Source: Pseudomonadota bacterium (GTDB lineage: Bacteria; Desulfobacterota; Desulfovibrionia; Desulfovibrionales; Desulfovibrionaceae). From it: a stretch of 7,682 bases of DNA. This document shows, piece after piece, positions 5,931 to 7,682 of this stretch. Under the pieces are notes generated by a model. It ran no database searches. It was given only the letters and a program-made list of their open reading frames with translations, and was not told where the DNA came from. The stretch lies in assembly GCA_023390395.1 (NCBI GenBank), contig JAEWCY010000270.1, positions 1 to 7,682 of the forward strand, read 5' to 3'. The position numbers and the translations under genes are program-made. Numbering within the stretch: position 1 is the first letter of the stretch; every line of letters starts with the position of its first letter.

Positions 5931-6098
5931 AAGAGAATAAACAGAAAAGGCTTGCCTACCCCTCTTCCCTCGCATTTGATATAAAAAACAGTGTGCAAAT
6001 AATATCTATAACATCTCCATCGACAGGAAAAGCTCTATCAAGAGACGTCGCCAACCACAGCAAATAGATCGGTTACATATTTTATAACCAAAAAGTAA

Positions 6099-6252
6099 TT
6101 TACATAGCTTGAAAAATATTTAAAAAACAAGTTCCTGCATGCTATATGATTCCGGCATGGTTGCAGCAGATACTCAAGAATTGATGCATATTTCCTGCCC
6201 TGTCTCATTCGTAAGTAAAAATACTTTACACAGCTTTTTTGCAAATATTTAA
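6099..6252 (+). repeat. Imperfect repeats in AT-rich DNA upstream of the origin-like region
   Basis: TTTACATAGCTT followed by AATATTTAA (6099-6123) recurs as TTTACACAGCTT followed by AATATTTAA (6225-6252), 126 bases apart. Between them GGTTGCAGCAGATA (6159-6172) resembles GGTTACAGCAGACA at 6475-6488. The surrounding 5930-6360 is strongly AT-rich with no gene I can support. It may be part of the replication region of the neighbouring helicase. Confidence 0.4.
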
Positions 6253-6400
6253 TCCTAGCAAATTCCATTTCCTTAAAAAAGTTCTTTTCAAATTGGAGAA
6301 AGATTAGCAAAGTTTGTTTCAAAAGTTGCGGAAAGTTTCTTCCGTTCCTTTAACAGGAAAAGCTTCTGCTTCTTCAACATTGCTAAACTATTGTGAGACA

Positions 6401-6427
6401 GGAGGGGGTGCGAAAGCAACCCCCCTC
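6401..6427. other. GC-rich hairpin with GAAA tetraloop
   Basis: GGGGGTGC (6403-6410) pairs with GCAACCCCC, with a bulged A, around the loop GAAA. Flanking bases extend the stem imperfectly. On the plus strand it is followed by TCTAATATATATACCCC and then TTTTT, so it is not a clean terminator. It borders the iteron-like repeats and could be a structural element of the origin, such as a primosome or single-strand start site, or the end of a small RNA. Confidence 0.4.
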
Positions 6428-6443
6428 TAATATATATACCCCT

Positions 6444-6613
6444 TTTTGACTTTGATTTCTAAAATATTTTAATGGGTTACAGCAGACAAACGCATTTTGA
6501 CTTTGACTGCCCCAAAACAGCTTTAACCCCACAAAATCTTTAGATTTTCAGCAGACAATTTTGATTTTGACGACAATTGCCTGCTTGTCTACCCCCCAGA
6601 TTTTGACTGGAGA
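6444..6613. repeat. Iteron-like repeats, candidate replication origin
   Basis: The motif TTTTGAYTTTGAY occurs at 6444-6456, 6495-6507 and 6559-6571, with a half copy TTTTGACTGG at 6601-6610. The second and third copies are preceded by CAGCAGACAA (6480-6489 and 6549-6558). Start-to-start distances are 51, 64 and 42 bases, near whole numbers of helical turns. An AT-rich AAAATATTTTAAT segment lies at 6460-6472. Direct repeats beside a RepA-type helicase gene are typical of iteron plasmid origins. No separate initiator (RepC-like) gene is visible in the window. Confidence 0.5.
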
Positions 6614-6627
6614 TACAATATACATGG

Positions 6628-7682
6628 TCAAAATGTGTAGGTCTTAGAGCCTGAAGGACCAGTCACTTCTTTGATGATTCCATCTTTAACGGCGCGCTTA
6701 ATGTCATTTCCAGCAGTTCCTTCAGAAGGAGGATCATTTGGCCTCTCCTTCTTGTAGATCTCAACGATCGCATCTTTCAATTGCTTTTGAGTCGTAGCTG
6801 TGCCGCCAAGAGTCTTCAATGCGTCGACAACAACAGCCATTTTCCCATCTACTTTAGCTGTTTTCCCCACAGAAGTGGAAAGTGCGATAGGGTGAAATCG
6901 CAAATCTTTCATCTCTAACATCATCTTGGAATTCGACTCGTAACTCCGTGCTTTCTTTTGAGTGAAAAGATGATGGGCCATTTGCTTGAGGTTGCCATCC
7001 TTATCTTTTCTTTCTTCAACAAATTCCAATTCCCAGGTATTTGCTGACCAGTCACCGATGGCGCTCGCACCACGTCCACCACCAATTCCTTTTTCAGGCC
7101 GATATTTTCCATGGTGATGGATCATCAACGGCGTAATTTTGAGCTTATCGCAGAAGTCAAAAAAGTCATCAAGAAAACGTCGCATTGCGTCGTTCGAATT
7201 TTCATCTTCGTCATGAAAGCTAATCAACGGATCAAGGACAAGGATATCAAAATTCGTTTCCCCATGGATTCGCTCAATCGGTCGCTTAAGTTTATCGGCA
7301 TTAATATTCCCGGATGAACGGACGTCACCCTTCTTACCAAAGAAAAGCAATTTATCCCGAATAACATCCTGAGGAATAGCATAACTCTTTGTGATAATAT
7401 CCATTCGCCGTTTCAAGCTGACAAGCGAATTTTCCGACTGGACGAATAAGACCCTATGATCACTCGACGCAATTTGAAATCTATCTAAAAGCCCATTTTG
7501 TGGAGGAAAAATAAGGTCCATGGCGATTTGTAATGTCATGACCGACTTCCCTGATCCGCCAGGACCAGTGATCAATAACGGCTCGTTCTTTGGCCAAAAG
7601 TTATCTATGAGAAATTCGAAATTTTGAGGAGAGCTCAAAACATCCAGGCCGTTCATGTAATCGTATTCAGAATCAGAAGAAG
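6628..7682 (-). CDS. repA: RepA-type replicative helicase (RecA-like hexameric ATPase), 5' partial
   Basis: The frame is open to the right edge; the first visible ATG is at 7656, has no ribosome site, and is preceded in frame by SSDSEYDY, so the true start may lie outside. Counting from that ATG, GPGGSGKS (31-38) is Walker A, QSEN (73-76) carries the catalytic Glu region, FDILVLDPL (136-144) is Walker B, and IHHHGK (179-184) plus GGRGASAIGDW (193-203) match the sensor/arginine region of RSF1010 RepA and AAA_25 proteins. Residues 270-342 look like a winged helix (ATTQKQLKDAIVEIYKK, NDIKRAVKDGIIKEV), often found at the end of plasmid helicase and primase proteins. RepA unwinds the plasmid origin 5' to 3'. 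Its stop is 14 bases from the nearest iteron-like repeat. Family assignment is strong by motif; the gene symbol is by analogy. Confidence 0.82.
   Translation of the reverse strand, partial: SSDSEYDYMNGLDVLSSPQNFEFLIDNFWPKNEPLLITGPGGSGKSVMTLQIAMDLIFPPQNGLLDRFQIASSDHRVLFVQSENSLVSLKRRMDIITKSYAIPQDVIRDKLLFFGKKGDVRSSGNINADKLKRPIERIHGETNFDILVLDPLISFHDEDENSNDAMRRFLDDFFDFCDKLKITPLMIHHHGKYRPEKGIGGGRGASAIGDWSANTWELEFVEERKDKDGNLKQMAHHLFTQKKARSYESNSKMMLEMKDLRFHPIALSTSVGKTAKVDGKMAVVVDALKTLGGTATTQKQLKDAIVEIYKKERPNDPPSEGTAGNDIKRAVKDGIIKEVTGPSGSKTYTF

Noticed and set aside
5628..5984. Plus-strand open frames of 68-118 codons in the GC-rich stretch
   Set aside because: Ser/Arg/Pro-rich, no ribosome sites, no domain pattern; typical of noncoding GC-rich DNA.
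6038..6322. 94-codon minus-strand open frame
   Set aside because: It has a TTG start, no ribosome site, AT-rich low-information composition and contains the repeated motifs; probably chance.

Overview
The window looks like accessory DNA, probably a plasmid or plasmid-derived element, from a Gram-negative bacterium. I lean to a Desulfovibrio-like sulfate reducer. The grounds are the style of the small XRE regulator remnant and a small secreted protein of a type I associate with that group. This is recall, not a search result, so the host assignment is tentative.

Layout. Positions 1-1830 hold a decaying gene patch: an XRE regulator broken by one or two single-base indels (minus strand), a short secreted protein (499-801), a second secreted protein cut in two by an in-frame TAA (803-1312), an unrecognised 108-residue protein (1341-1664) and a 45-codon ORF in the same frame (1692-1829). 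From 1908 to 5464 there is a block bounded by two direct copies of a 19-base repeat with a GCAGA-GT-TCTGC core. It contains an AT-rich orphan gene on the minus strand with its own promoter and terminator, then a divergent C-rich control region, then a two-gene plus-strand operon. The operon encodes a 410-residue protein with a disordered Gly/Thr-rich N-terminus and a DUF3102-like middle, followed by a 301-residue TIM-barrel protein resembling the tRNA-guanine transglycosylase/DpdA superfamily. A strong hairpin separates the two genes, and a rho-independent terminator ends the operon just after repeat copy 2. A third repeat copy lies at 5577.

Positions 5441-6627 have no convincing gene. They hold a GC-rich stretch with possible coding debris, then AT-rich DNA with repeated motifs, a GAAA-tetraloop hairpin and iteron-like TTTTGACTTTGA repeats. 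Directly beyond, on the minus strand, is a RepA-type hexameric helicase (RecA-like ATPase with a C-terminal winged-helix-like tail) that runs off the right edge. Helicase plus adjacent repeats is the usual organisation of an iteron-controlled plasmid origin.

Working picture (inference): a replication module on the right, a cargo block in the middle, and degraded genes on the left. The most interesting element is the cargo operon. A TGT/DpdA-like base-exchange enzyme is paired with a DUF3102-like protein, with no visible 7-deazaguanine synthesis genes in the window, so it would depend on host preQ0/preQ1 or use another substrate.
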